A stretch of 64,000 bases of DNA from Ustulina deusta (Eukaryota; Ascomycota; Sordariomycetes; Xylariales; Xylariaceae). This document shows, one piece after another, positions 10,040-22,328 of this stretch (position 1 is its first letter; each line of letters begins with the position of its first letter). The translations under genes were made by a program, and so were the position numbers. The notes below the pieces were generated by a model. That model was given only the letters and a program-made list of their open reading frames with translations, was not told the origin of the DNA and did not search any database. The stretch covers positions 1,008,378 to 1,072,377 of the forward strand of contig JAJNNX010000013.1 in assembly GCA_023159155.1 (NCBI GenBank), written 5' to 3'.

Positions 10040-13000
10040 TCAATCCCTCGGGCTTACTTTGTCTGCCGCAAAGTTGCGAGACAAAAAAGCCGCGTCAAAC
10101 TCTCTAACCATGTCCGGCACGTCTCGTTTGAGTGACTTCCTCGGTTCCCACGTATCGTTCTCTGGCCCGTGGTTCTCCCAGCGTACTAGGTATTCTATGG
10201 CCGGGCGACCTCTCCGCCCCTTCCGCCTCAAACGGCGATCCAAGAAACACTGGACGTTCCAAAACGCCTTACCGTTCACTATATAATCCGGTACGCGTTG
10301 GACTTTATCCGGTTCGGACGTTGCCGCGTTGGTCTCGACGGTGTCCACTACAAGACTTGCCTCTCCAGGCGTGTTCATAGCTGCCTGCCAGCCTTCCGGT
10401 GACTCCTCTCGTATAGCTGGGTCGATGTACTCCATCGGAACCGTACAGGGCAAGGGATAGAGCATAGGAGACCGATTGCTCTGCGCTAAGGGCGCCGGAG
10501 ACGCCGGGCCCAGTAGTGCACTATGTGTCAAGGCTGGCTGTGGCGGGGTTCCTACATCTCTCCATGCTGGGGATTCTGAACTCCCCATTGACACCGGAAC
10601 GCTGATATCGATAAGAGGGTCAATGAAGACATTACAAGACTCAAAAGGCGACCAACTAGTGTCGGGGTCTGTTAGGTCGGACAAGGAGTCATTTAGGGAA
10701 GGGTATTCTGAGACGGCTAGGTCCTCGACTAGCATAGGAAGGGAGGCGGTCGTTATAACACGAGAATAGTCCTTTATATATGTGTCGGCCGGGGTAGAAA
10801 TAGGCGACATCCATGGGTTCTCTTCGAGCTCTAGGAAAGTTAAGTGGTCCTGAGATGGAATGCATGGTTCCTCCGAGCCAAAAGCGGCTTGGAAATGCCC
10901 CAGGTTCTCCAGCACCTCATGGGAGCAGGCTAAAGAGCCGCCGCCAGCGCGTTCGGGATGATCCTCCAGATGTTCGCACCACGCGTCTATCGTAACCTTG
11001 GGCCTCATATCGTAATCGTGGACAAACTTTGCGTGGTTTTTAAATTGCAACTCATTTTCTAGCATAATCCCCTTGGTTTTACAGCCCGGATCGGGACAAG
11101 GGACGGCGTCGGTGGGGCGTCGCTCGAGATGTCGGTCTTCGCAGTTCCACCTATTCGCTTTCCGTGTGAAGCGTCTTCCACAGAAGAAACATTTATGCGG
11201 CTCGGGCGCTGGCTTCCGTGCAGCTGAGGGCGTATTCGTCCCACTCCCGCCTAGCATGGCCGCGTCGGAGGGTCGGGCCGTGTCGACTTCGCTGTACGGC
11301 GGAGGGGGTTCTTGAACCCTGGCGGTGCCCGGACGCATCGGCGCCGCAGGGCTTACCGGGTTTTGTATCATCGATACATACCGTGGCTTCGGCGCGATGG
11401 TTCGGCCATGAATTGGGGGCTCGAGCCCGGCTTGCGGTGCTTCGACTTGCTTTGTAATTTCCGTCGAAGGCATTCGCAGGACCCCTTGGTCCTGCGAAGG
11501 GGCGGGCTCCTTGGGCTCGATCTTCCAGGCATAATCAATCCAGGCGTTGATTGCGTCGACCTTTCTTTGCACGATCTCGATTTCCGGGAGATCTTCGTCT
11601 AATTCGCCGAGGATTTCGGCGAGGAGCCTCCGTTCTGGCAGGCTGAAGAGGACCTTCTGCAGTGGCTGCTGGGGTCCATGGATACCGCGCAACTGTCTGT
11701 CGAGTTCTGTGTTATTCCTTTTCTTAAAGTGGTCCTTGCGAAGGAGATCCGCCGCCTTTCTGCGCCGCCGCTGTCTTGCCGCTCTTAGTTCGTTCGCTTT
11801 CCGATCGCGCATCTTTCGGTCGGCACCTGTGGCCTTCGTAGACTTTCCATACTTAGCGTGCAGCGCGGCTTCCAGTGCTGACCATTCTATTTCCAGTCGG
11901 CGAATCGTGCTGTCGGGGCCGATGATACGCATCTCTTCGTCTGACACCCCCATTGGCGCATTCTCGTCGTACTGGATGCCAAGGTGGTTGAGGATGTCTA
12001 GGTAGGGAGACTCGGTGCCACGGCCTAAGCCAGCATCCTGGGACATAGCATTCCTCATGGCATTAGCGTAGTGCCTTTGATACACAGCGCTATTGGGACG
12101 GTGGCGTGCCCCCTGGTCACGAATCGACTCACGGTAGTTCTCTTGTCTTATGTTAGAGACTGTCGCATAATCGCAGAGGAGACTTACTATCGAGAATTTC
12201 CAAGTTCCCTCGCCGATAGACATAGGATTGGAACCGATCAGGGAAGCCCCCCGCCTTTCCAAGGGTTTCCGAGTTGTTGTCAAACGATTTCGCCCCTAAC
12301 GGTTCATCTGACTTTATAGGGCCTTCGACAGACTCGACAGTCTTCCGGAATACCGGCTTGTGCCAAAACTCCTTCTTCCAAGGTATGTGCACAGCGGGCA
12401 TGCTGATCTTAGTGTTAAAGTAAGGCCCGGCACATGTGTCGTAACCAGACAAGTCGACGACCCCTTCCGATATCGCCTTAGCGAGGAGCTTAGAAATTGG
12501 GCAGAGAAGGGGGAGCTTCTCTTCGACAAAAGGGAACCAAGTAGGCACTATCTCCTTGTTATGGCCTTTGTGGAAACGTAGAAGGACCTGCATCGCGAGA
12601 TAGTCTCGGCTGCCATTACGCATCGGGTCGTGCAAGATCCAGAGATCGATGTCTTCCCAGCAGAGGACCTTGTACTGCGACTCTGTCCTCTCATCCACCC
12701 CGCCGCACACCCAGCATTCCTTAGGGCGTGGTAGGATATAAGGGTCTGGTTCACCAACGTCGGTGTAGGCATCGGATTCTTCGTCGTATTCCTTGATCTT
12801 TTGCTTCTTATTTTTAGGTTGGGCATACACCAACTCGTGCCGCCGACAACCCGTCCACATAAGAAAGTCGCGAATGAGCGAATCATCGAGCCGGTCGAGT
12901 CCGATCTTAAAGGTCGTCTTCTTATCTCGGACCCAGCGGAAGTGTGCGAGATATGTGAACCCAGAGGGGTCCAGGACTTTCTTGTGCTTCGGCTCCTGAC

Positions 13001-13466
13001 GGAGCCCAAATAGACGTGCATGTTCGAGCTTGGCTACGGCCACGAAATGGTCTCGAAGTCGCGATTCGAGATGCTCACCCGTATACTTCCGATAAATCGC
13101 CGATAGCTGTCGCAAGTACAGGCGAATCGTACTCAAGGCGCCGATCTTGGACTTCTCCCTTCGCATTAAATACCGTGCAAATGCTTCGGCAAGACCCCTG
13201 TTGTCCCAACTCAGCGTCTTGACAAGCGGCTTCCAGGCTGGTGCGCCTGGCAACGCTTCGCAGAACGCGCTCCATCGTCGTGTACCATCAATAATGTTCA
13301 CCTTCGTGTTATCAGCGCGGTTGGGTGGAAGAGGGCGTCGCTTATTTCCTCGGTCCCAGAAATACTGAAGTTCCTCAGCTGTAAGTGATGGTGGGGCTTC
13401 TGGTACTTCCAGCTCCGCAAGCTGCCCTCGGATTCGCTCAATCTGACCAAGGTCCAAGGCCGCCAT
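10040..13466 (-). CDS. DUF3435 tyrosine recombinase (Starship-captain/FluG-type) with zinc-finger motifs and C-terminal chromodomain
   Basis: Exon 1 is 12188-13466, a 46-nt intron 12142-12187 (GTAAGT...ACAAG), and exon 2 10040-12141, giving about 1126 aa. The first 450 residues are a DUF3435 tyrosine recombinase. It has a box-I-type Arg in TGCRRHEL (about 208), a KGHNKE segment that may hold the catalytic Lys, YVYRRG (about 419), then IRDQGARH and a Tyr-bearing VYQRHY element just after the intron. Such enzymes cut and join DNA for Crypton-like and Starship elements. A basic region follows, then C2H2-like motifs (CFFC...H, CPDPGC...HAKFVH) near 745-815. A chromodomain near 1040-1110 has the pattern YLVRW...NDTWEP. 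Chromodomains usually bind methylated histone tails. The frame is intact, so it may be active. The family call is strong; the catalytic assignments are by eye. Confidence 0.82.
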
Positions 13467-14333
13467 CGGATTCGAAATAAGTAAAACAGTGCGACACAGT
13501 CCCTTAGACTGTTAGCCATTCCACAAGCCGAGTACACAGCGTTGTAACCACTGAGAACAAGTCGACACTGTCCACTGGAATAACAATACAGCCTTTTTGC
13601 AAGAATGGGCGGAAAGAATACGTCTCAAGTTGATCTAATGGAAATAACTAAAGACACAAGAAATAGAGCAGCGTAACCGACCTAAATACATTTTTCCTTC
13701 TTGCGTCTTGTTCTCCAGCTGCTGGTCGCCTGAGCCCCGGATCCAGGGCTTCTCATCAGCACTGCTTGAAGCTGTGCCGCCCGCTGTGACATGTTTGCTG
13801 AACGTACTGTGAACTTCGAGAAGTACATATGCCCCGCCTAAAATGTACTTGTCGGGGGCGTTTTGGGGTTCCAGAAATGGCGGGTCAGGGCTGCCATTTT
13901 CGGCAGGCCAAACCTCGACACGGGAACTTTAGGTGAAATACTGCTTTGGTGTCAAGAGGCGCGAGAGCTGTAGATTTTGTTTTCATCACTCTGTATAAGT
14001 ACGTATAGCTACCTAGGTAGCCACCTGAAAAGCCCTGTTGGCTCTGACCTGCATTAGCGCGCGAAACCCTCGGGTCACGTGAAGGTGCACCGCCCTGTCA
14101 GCAGCGCGGATGGCATGGAAGACCCCATTTTCGGCTCCCAATACCCCCCCCAGTCCTGGATGCTTTCATACCAACTCTTCCACATTTGTATGCACACAGT
14201 CTATGCCAAAGAACTGCATATTAGAACACAGCCTCAAGTTATATGGTGAAGACCTAGCCCAACACCAATAAGTTTAAGCTTGTTGAATTCTAGCCAATCT
14301 TAGTCTATGAATATCGAGCCATGTCTATTTCAT
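13467..14333. other. Gene-free stretch upstream of the recombinase gene
   Basis: About 870 bp containing the presumed recombinase promoter and the 3' flank of the gene at 14334. In Starship elements the captain sits just inside the 5' end and reads inward, so an element boundary would be expected here. I could not identify a convincing terminal repeat or target duplication. Confidence 0.35.
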
Positions 14334-15500
14334 TTAACTTCGAACTAGGCCATCTTGATCCTCTTCACTGATATCTATAGCCCCCCTAACCCCACTGTCT
14401 TCATGCACATTTCGAATGATAAGCCACAACACCTTTGTCATGGCCTTGGCTTCCTTGTCCTTCGCCAGCGAGACCTCAACCGCCTTTTCCATTCTGCCAT
14501 AATGCTTCATCTCCGCCTTTTCTCTCTTTTGGTCGATTTTGCGAAGTTTCTCATCCACCTTATGACTATGGCTATCGTCGCGTGCTTTCTGCTCTTTCCT
14601 CTCTAGTTTAGCCAATTCCTTTGTCCTCTTTTCTTCGGCTTTATCAATGCCCTTTTGGTGTTTCTCAACAGCCTTGCTTCTGTCTTTCAATACTTTCTTC
14701 TCGCTATTCTTGCGTTCATGCTCAGATGCCATAGTATGCATTCTTCCCCACAGGTTGGTGTCCATATTGATAGGTGGTAGAGTTTCCAAGTCCAAGGGCT
14801 CAACCCAGGGCCCTAAAGCTTGAAGCCATCGTTGTGTCGCGCCCATTGTTTGCATCTCCTCTACGTCTAGAAGCGGCTGTAGTAACTGTGCATCGCCCTT
14901 GATCCTCCCCGCGCCGTCCAATATCGGAAGTTTATTGACCCGTGCCATAGCTTCTAGCTTGGCGATCTCCATCTTGAGGCCGCGTGGGGCGAAGGTCTCC
15001 TTATTCGCCTTGCGCAGGTACGCCTCCGTCGCTCCCTTTGAGAGCGCGAATTTGCCCAATTGTGCTGCGGAGTTGAGCGCGAGGCCAACGATCTGAGCGG
15101 TTGGTAAGGGTACGACCTCAAGTACTTCGCCGACTAGGCCGAGAGCTCGGAGTGGTGGGCTCTGGACAGCAACACGATTCAGGCCGTCCAAGATATCCAG
15201 GAACTCCTCGCGAGAGATCTGAAAAGCTTCAAGGCTCGGAGGGTACGCTCTGAGGAAAGGGGAGCCTAGCGATGCCGCTGTGGCAGGGATGACGATTGGC
15301 TTTCGTAAATGTTGCGAAGACGTTGCTAGGGGTGTTTGCGGTCGCCCCGAAGCATATTCTGTATATGCAGGTGGCGGATCGTCTTGATTTTGGTGACGGT
15401 GAGTGCCCGCGCTTTGAATGCCGCCTACATGCGATGGGATGGAACGAGGTATTCCCCCATTTGAGTCTAGAAGGGTCGGAACACTGGCGCCCATTGTCAC
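14334..15500 (-). CDS. Conserved-looking fungal protein with PPxY motif and long charged coiled coil
   Basis: An intronless frame of 388 aa. The N-terminal region is Pro/Ser-rich and includes PPPAYTEY (about residues 42-49), a PPxY-type motif that WW-domain proteins such as Nedd4-family ubiquitin ligases can bind. A helical domain with several Leu/Ala-rich segments follows (about 90-165). From about 255 to 350 a Lys/Glu-rich stretch is almost certainly coiled coil (repeated KAEEKRTKELAKLERKEQKA-type sequence). No catalytic motif or membrane segment is visible. It is transcribed in the same direction as the recombinase. I know similar fungal hypothetical proteins only by their general layout, so no function is assigned. 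Confidence 0.6.
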   Translation of the reverse strand: MTMGASVPTLLDSNGGIPRSIPSHVGGIQSAGTHRHQNQDDPPPAYTEYASGRPQTPLATSSQHLRKPIVIPATAASLGSPFLRAYPPSLEAFQISREEFLDILDGLNRVAVQSPPLRALGLVGEVLEVVPLPTAQIVGLALNSAAQLGKFALSKGATEAYLRKANKETFAPRGLKMEIAKLEAMARVNKLPILDGAGRIKGDAQLLQPLLDVEEMQTMGATQRWLQALGPWVEPLDLETLPPINMDTNLWGRMHTMASEHERKNSEKKVLKDRSKAVEKHQKGIDKAEEKRTKELAKLERKEQKARDDSHSHKVDEKLRKIDQKREKAEMKHYGRMEKAVEVSLAKDKEAKAMTKVLWLIIRNVHEDSGVRGAIDISEEDQDGLVRS

Positions 15501-16560
15501 GAACTTTCCCCGCTAGTATGGCACTGTGTACTGAAACATAAAGGATGCTAGGAGATACAGTTTTATTAGCTGCAGTTTAGAATCTAACATATATTGGACA
15601 AGATTCTCCCCTTTCCATGTTTATGTGCTTTTTATAGTTTGGAGGTGAACGCGTATAGGTGTGGCTGTGTGATGATGTCCGCTTATCCCCTGTTGGGTGT
15701 CGAGATCCGCGCCCTGCAACCTCAGAAGGGCCTCGATTACTGGGATAGTATGGTGGCGCCCACGCACAATCCTGGCACCCTGGGTCCTGTTGGGTGGCCT
15801 CCCGGGAACTCCTAACCCGAAAGAGATGATCATATTCTACTGCCATCTTGCATTCTGGAGACGTCCTCGCCCATCTGGTGTACCGCTCATGTCCGGAAGA
15901 CACACATGCACGCGTACCACTTAAATTTCAATCTAGAAACTACTCGAACCAATTGTCGCATGCGCTGTTCCCAACTGCACGATCACAATTTATCGCCTTG
16001 TGCGGTACTATCTCAGCACGGCAGCGGGCGGGGGAGCCGCGCACATTCTCGTCCCTCCGCATTAACAGCACTACTGCGGACATATATCGGTTAACTCGAG
16101 TTATGCTGGCAAATAAATCATCGGGCCTCTCTACGACTAATTTGCTTCACTATATGGGTTCCATTCAACAAGCAGACTACCAGACTCTTGACGTCGCTGA
16201 TGCCGTTGCGCTCTGCGAAGGCGGCGCAATAATTCCCGTCCCCGCGCTTGCTCATAGGCATTGCAGCAGCTCGCCAACGCTCCGGTTTGCGACTTCAGGT
16301 TAAGCTGCTAAACAGGTGTGTTTAGTGAGCTGAAGCAGAAGTAATTGATTTATTGTTTTAATAGAGGTAGTTTTGTTTAGCTTCTCCGTTGGTTCCTGAC
16401 TCCTGGGATACCGCCTCGCTTAGACCCAGTAGGAGTTAGTACGAAGCCCTTTCAGAACGCCCTTAACGCCTTCGCAAAAAGAGGATTCTCAGACACAAAC
16501 ACATTAACATCAGCAAATATGACAATATACGATCCCCAATGTCTCTGTTGCTACGTGCAT
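15501..16560. other. Gene-free stretch
   Basis: About 1.06 kb between two minus-strand genes. Overlapping ORFs on both strands (for example 15848-16303 plus) have no recognisable product and mutually exclusive frames. I treat them as chance. It should include the promoter of the gene at 14334-15500. Confidence 0.35.
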
Positions 16561-17543
16561 TTAGAGCATCCCGCAGTCTGGGTATTTAACTAGGGTCTCA
16601 GTGTTGAGGGTAGAGAAAGCGACATCACGATCGGTCAACAGGATCGTAGCGCAATGGTTGGTGTGGTTGAGGTTAGCAATATAGCTATCGATCTGCGGCA
16701 GATGCGGGTTCCCCTTCGCTAGCATCGCGCGCTGTAGCTTCATCCACATGAACATGCAGTGCCGAAGATGGTACTCCCACCTGACCCAGAGGTGGTTTCC
16801 GTGACCTCCCACAAGCTCATCGTGGCTGATGGGCTGCGTCCCCTTTTTCATCACAGTGAGGGTTAATAATTACTACGTGTAGTCAAGGAGAATCAAGAAA
16901 CGCGCCTCACAAATAAAAGCTCTTGAGCAGGTCTCTTCAAGATGGCTCTGCTCCCCATAAAGTTCTAATAAAGAAATAAGCAGGCATTAATGCTCACCTC
17001 GGGATCTGCGTAATATTCCCAATTCCTCGTCGCTTCGAACGTGTCCACCAGGTCTGAGTCATAGCATTCGTCGGGGAGCCAGCAGAAGGAGATGGTATCA
17101 AAGTTGCACCCCCGAGCCTTGGCTTCCGCTGCCGTCGAGCCGCATGGAGATTTCATGCGGAACTGCGCTGGCTCCGAAGTCGCGATTAGATCCGCGAGCA
17201 CCTGGGTGGCGTGCTCGGAGACGTCTTGGTAATTCCCCGCGCTTACGGAACTGCCCGCAAAGGACCGGCTGAAAAAAATCGAGCCAGTCGCCGTCAAAAT
17301 TACGGCGCCCGCGACTATTGCCATCACGCGATATATCGACACGGAATACGGCCGGGTGGCGGTGTTCGCTGACGCGTTTCCAAACTCGGCCGGTTGGCCT
17401 TCTTCTTTAGGCCTAAGGAAACCCTGTCTTTGTTCATCTTCTGCATACGCTTGGCTTTCGTCGTCGACATAGTGCTGATTTGGTCGTATTCCCAGTGGCA
17501 ATCTGAGCGAAAGCCGCGAGAAGGTCGATTTGATGGCCTCCAT
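16561..17543 (-). CDS. UstYa-like (DUF3328) oxidase/tailoring protein 1
   Basis: Exon 1 is 16998-17543, the intron 16843-16997 (GTGAGC donor, ATTAAC branch), and exon 2 16561-16842, giving about 275 aa. A single membrane helix at about residues 73-91 follows a polar N-terminus, as usual for the family. The lumenal part has the conserved Cys pattern (SPCG...ARGCNFD) and then the two family signatures, HLRHC at about 207-211 and HTNHC at about 242-246. UstYa proteins are copper- or metal-dependent-looking tailoring enzymes that cyclise, hydroxylate or chlorinate peptides in ustiloxin- and cyclochlorotine-type pathways. The 155-nt intron is long for this locus, but both phases agree. It is the leftmost gene that fits the cluster. 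Confidence 0.8.
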
Positions 17544-18485
17544 TTTACACGCTTAGTCGATGACGGTCCTTAGACGGACGGAAAAGAGAGGTAGTGAGAT
17601 TCGTGAAATAAGCTTTTGGGAAGGGTTTACGCTGACTGCGCGAGCAGTGATGCAGATGGACGACGAGGGAAGAAAGGGAGAGGGGTATGTACGAACAGGT
17701 CCGTTGGGTGTCGGACACTTCCGCCTTCAAGTCTAAGAGTGCCTATATGGCGGGCCTACCCCCGTGAGGACATTCTCGGACCTCTAGTCCGGGCTAGGGT
17801 TATTACAGCATGACCTGCACCCTCGGTTCTACGTCCTGGCTCATTCGGATTATGCTGACATTTGTACCGGAATCGGTACTGCTTCGGAATTGGATTCGGT
17901 ATTTGCCTTGAAACTAACATTCGCCTCGTATCCTTTATTCGAGATTAGTATCTTAACTAGAATTATACCTTATCAACGGTCGGCGATCCGTACCCCATAT
18001 CCTTCTGACGGCATAGTACGTACATTGACCTGGCAGAGTTGAATGTAATCAAGACATATCGAACACGATTTCTAGGATGTAGTTGAGGAGAGATTTCTCG
18101 CGAGAGAGTGTATGATTGCCGGAACAATATTATTGCGCTTCCGCATGGAATAATGATTGTGCCTACCTACTGAAGGAGATACGATATTGCGGATGGCTCG
18201 GCCCCACCTAACTGTCACAATCCTACCTAAGCTTATCTAGGTAGACTAGGTAGGTCATGATGGGTTCTTCTGCATCAGGGGTATTGATGAAAGAGAACTG
18301 TAATTTTCGGTGTCTGGTAGTTGCGTTTCGGCGGGCGCAGCCAACCCTTCGCTATTAGATCTTAGAAAGTACGAGCAAAATATTATTTTATTTGTTTGCT
18401 GTTTTGTCTCTCTCGAGGCACAGAAGGCGGCATATGTGAGTTCCTGGTAGCGAGGCGAGCGCGTATTGACACCAAAAGCGTGGCG
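17544..18485. other. Gene-free divergent region
   Basis: About 940 bp between UstYa-like gene 1 (-) and the sugar-transporter pseudogene (+). It contains the short repeated motif CCTACCTA/CTAGGTAG near 18223-18256 but nothing else I can name. Confidence 0.35.
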
Positions 18486-20202
18486 ATGGCACACCATTAC
18501 GTGGAGCCCCGGCGGCCATCACCAGAGCTGGATGAAGAGGAAAATGAGGAACGATCACGCTTCAGAGAATCTTCAAATAGATTACTCACGGAGGACAGGG
18601 CCCTACAATCGTACCCCTCAACCAAATCAAGCTATGAGATGCTCGTTTTGACAATCAGCCTAGCAGGGTCAGTTAATCTCCTCATTCAAATTATGCGTAT
18701 ACATATTGAACAATGCAAAGTCTACAGTCGGCATATTGCTCTCAGTTTGCGGATGGTACGGTGGGTACTTCAGACCATCAATCGTTGTCCAGTATTGACT
18801 AGTACAACAGGATTTCTTAATGGAGATTGGCATTAGCCCTACAGTGATCGCATCCGTCTGGATTATTCCTCCGGTATGCGGGGCCATCCTCCAGCCACTT
18901 TTCGGGATACTGAGCGATACGTTGAAGGAGAAGGTGGGTAGACGGGAACCATTCGTGTTAGTAGGCGGCATTGGATTGCTTTGTGCGCTGCTTATTCAAG
19001 CGTGGAGTTCTACAATTGCAAATAGCTTCGACAGTTCTTGTGAGGGGACTTGGCCAGCATGTCGGATCAAGATATTCGTCAGCGTGTTGACTGTCGTGGT
19101 GCTATATGCGTCTGCCCAGGCTGTCCAAATTGGAACGCGTGCTAAGATGCTTGAGGAATGTCGCGTCAATTGGACGCCAACGCATGGGCTAGCCGGGTCG
19201 TCAGCTTGACAAGTGTGTTGTATTACATTTTGTCCTATGGACTGCCCCCATTGGGGACAATCGAACTGCGTATGCAGGAGCTGGCTCTAATATCTTCCAT
19301 CATAATTGTTGTAGCCATCAGCATCCCTTGCGTGGCGAGTTTCCAAACGCCGCCCCATTATTCCACTTCCCGGGCTCTCCCAACGAAGAATCGAATCAAA
19401 CATATGTCTTATATTCAACAGCTGAAGGAAACTGTCACCACGCGTATGATCAAAATCCTAGCTGTCCAATTCTTGTCGTCGTTTGCGTGGTTTCCATATC
19501 TATTCTATATCAGCAGGTACGTTCCTATAACGGCGGTGGACTTTATAATTACTAATCTTCTTTTAGGTATATCACAGAAAAAAGTGCGTACATCCAAGTC
19601 GAAACTCTTGAGCACAGCTTGCCAGCCCTGAGACTAATTATGACTAAGGCCATAGTAATGGGGATAGAGCTAAACGGTTGGGGCCGCTAGCACTTTTTTT
19701 ACAATCCGTGGTGCATCTGACAACGAGTCTGGCTCTCCCGTTCCTAGTCAGCCACACCACGAGAAAGGCCAATTCAACCATTGTAGCCTTCAAGTTTCCT
19801 ACGCTTCCCCCAATGCGAATATGGAGGCTATCCCAAGCGCTTTACTCAGTATGCGTTGCCGCCATCCTATTGACGAACTCTACCGGTTTCATGCTCGCGT
19901 TGGCCGCACTGACTGGACTTTGCTGGGCCGTTATGCAGATAATTCCATACACTATGTTAACAGACGAATTTATTCTAGGAAATGACGAGGGCCATAGAAG
20001 ATCAAGTCGATCCGGGCTCTTTCTGGGAATCAACAATCTGTCCCTGACCATCCCGCAAATCATAGCAGGCCTTATATGCACTACCATCTTTTCCACCGTA
20101 TCAAACGGGGATACCAACTCGCTGTTCAACGGTATGACGAGGAGCCTTGCTGTCGGATCTTTCGTATCTTTGCTGGCCGCAGCAGTATCATTTTGTATAT
20201 AA
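18486..20202 (+). pseudogene. GPH-type sugar/H+ symporter (sucrose/alpha-glucoside family), frameshifted
   Basis: The gene reads as exons 18486-18667, 18721-18760, 18811-about 19150, then to 19516, 19567-about 19670 and on to 20202. Short introns lie at 18668-18720, 18761-18810 and 19517-19566. The introns restore family motifs: LAGLQSAYCSQFADGT, then WIIPPVCGAILQPLFGILSD and the GRREPF loop typical of GPH symporters. Two places need a one-base shift with no possible intron: near 19150-19160 (before RQLDANAWASR) and near 19660-19678 (before RLGPLALFLQ). The second sits beside an A run. The rest of the window has clean frames, so I read this as a decaying gene, though an assembly error is possible. 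It would have been a plasma-membrane transporter of about 490 aa. Confidence 0.75.
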
Positions 20203-20371
20203 TCTATGAAAAATAGCTACCAGTGCCGCGCCGTAATAACTCTCCGATTTGGTTCCCCTAGGCGTGGACATTATGTTTTAAATATTTCACTTCTATATCC
20301 TAGATATGCATGGCGAAAGTTACCACGACCACTACCGGCAACAGGAACTGGCCAAATTTTATGAAGCTGTG

Positions 20372-22328
20372 TCATTCCTCGTCACTCTCGTCAGTTTCAA
20401 GTTTGATCTCATGCCCGTTACCTTCAGAGACCCATAAACTCAAGATACACGCAAATATAGTTACTCCGCTCATAATCCACCACGGCAAACCTGTCACCCC
20501 GTGTGCGGATCCATACGAGTAAAACAAGCCAGCAGCGACGGGGCTGATCGTGCGCGTGAAACTGTTCACCATTTCAGCTGTGCTGTGGGTTCTTCCCAGA
20601 GCCGATGGGTGCGGAGATGAGCTTGATAGAGTATCAGTACCGGTGCATATAAGTGAAGAACGACAGATATCGTTCACTCACTTGTTAGTTAATACGATCT
20701 GGGATGGCACAGCAAATGATGCACTAAACATCATCAACGCCTGCGCAAGGAAGATTGCTGTCCAAACGAACGGGCCATCCCGTGCGGCGGGTCGAGGGGA
20801 ACTTGACGGCACCACAGAAAGGTACGGGATTATAAAATAAACCAACGGAAACCCTCTTAGGAAGACGCGCCAAGTTTTCAGCATTCCCAATCGCTTCACC
20901 ACTCGGGAGTAGCCAAAGAACTGCAACGGAATTCCCAGGATTCCGGCAAAAGCTAGTGAGATAGCAACCTTATCCACCGGCATACCCAGGCCACCGACAA
21001 ACCTGAAAGGGAGTCGAACATGGGCGTCCTCTGGTGCTGCCACCGGGTCACTGAGAAAGCTAGGCCAAAGCGTGTTATAGACGGCAACGTGTCCTTCCAT
21101 AATCGCATATGACGCCAGAGTAAGACAGAGATTTCGTGTAAAGAGACGCCGTAGAGGGAGTGTCTGTTTCTTAACTTCCTCTTGGTTGTCCAGGGAGCTC
21201 ATTTCAACCTCCTCGCCCACAAACTGGATACTTTCTTCATCCGTTTCTTGTTGCGTAACTACCGAGTAAGGCTGGTGTTTTGAACCCCTTTTAAATAAGG
21301 CGGCAACTCTGGCTGAGATATGTAGACCCGGGTCGTACTTATTGCACGCTTCTTCATGTGTCTGATCATTAGGCGACAATTATCAGCCACCGGCTTTGAA
21401 TGGAGGAGGAAAGAGAGACAGAGAGCAGAGCGCACAGACCTCCTCTAGTTTGAAAAAGACGAACAGGAAGGCCATAAAAGCGACAGAGGCACTAGCGATA
21501 GCGGGCAACGCATAGGGAAATCGGCGGAAGAACGGGAGTTCACTATTGCTGGAGAAGTTGGCCAGCAGTCCCGCTACTACTGGACTTATAATAGCCGCGA
21601 CATTATAACATATTGGCATAAGGATAAATGCTTTAGCTTGGTAACTTGAAATGGCTCAGTCAAACTTAGCGCGAACGAACGAGGGTACCACATACCGGCG
21701 TTCCTTGACCACCTCGGACACCATGGTTCTGATCATGGCGGTATTACCGTTGACCGCACCCTCGACCAGGCGGATGACTATAGCCTGGCGGAAATCGCTG
21801 ATAAAGCCAAAAGCCAGCGTGCTTAGAACTTGAGGTGACATTTCCGTAAGCCGGTGCGCACCCATAAGTCGCCATGAAAGACACATTGCATACGCGCGCA
21901 TAGATACTTACACGACCCGCCTAGACCCATGAGTAGCACCATTTTCCTACCTCCTCTTGGGGAGTCGGCCAAATGACCCCATAGCACTGCCGTACAGCCT
22001 TGGGCGAGTGTGTATACCGTCTGGAGTAATGCGGCATCGCGGACGATCGCGTCGGATGGTTTGGAGGGGTCAAGCGATTGCAGCTGGTAAAATACGTATG
22101 TCTATGCCACAGCTCATGAGATGCCGCCGGTCAGCCACCATTCCGCCAAGAGATCAATGGCCGACAGCCGGTAAGGTAACGCCTAATAGATCCACAGGGT
22201 AGGTTTTGTAGACATACCTGGATTGAGGTCCGTACCACTGGCTGGGAGAAACGAGCAAGGCAGATGATGGCCAACTGACCTTTGTTCGGCAGGTCAGACC
22301 AAGCCACATCCGGCTGGGTTTCCGACAT
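20372..22328 (-). CDS. MFS transporter (DHA1/ZIFL-like), probable exporter
   Basis: Six exons close in phase: 22218-22328, 21912-22101, 21696-21828, 21440-21644, 20682-21361 and 20372-20621, giving 522 aa. Introns are 51-116 nt. The N-terminal half shows the MFS motif A as GHLADSPRGGRKMVLLMG after helix 2, and RTMVSEVVKERR between helices 4 and 5. A long acidic hydrophilic loop (about residues 235-285) separates the two six-helix halves. The C-terminal half ends with an acidic tail. The sequence matches fungal plasma-membrane multidrug-type MFS proteins. Its place next to UstYa2 and NRPS1 makes export of the peptide product a reasonable inference. An ATG 15 nt upstream (22343) is an alternative start. 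The frame is intact. Confidence 0.85.

Noticed and set aside
15848..16303. 151-codon plus-strand ORF
   Set aside because: Overlaps several other frames of similar length, no motif, composition like non-coding DNA.
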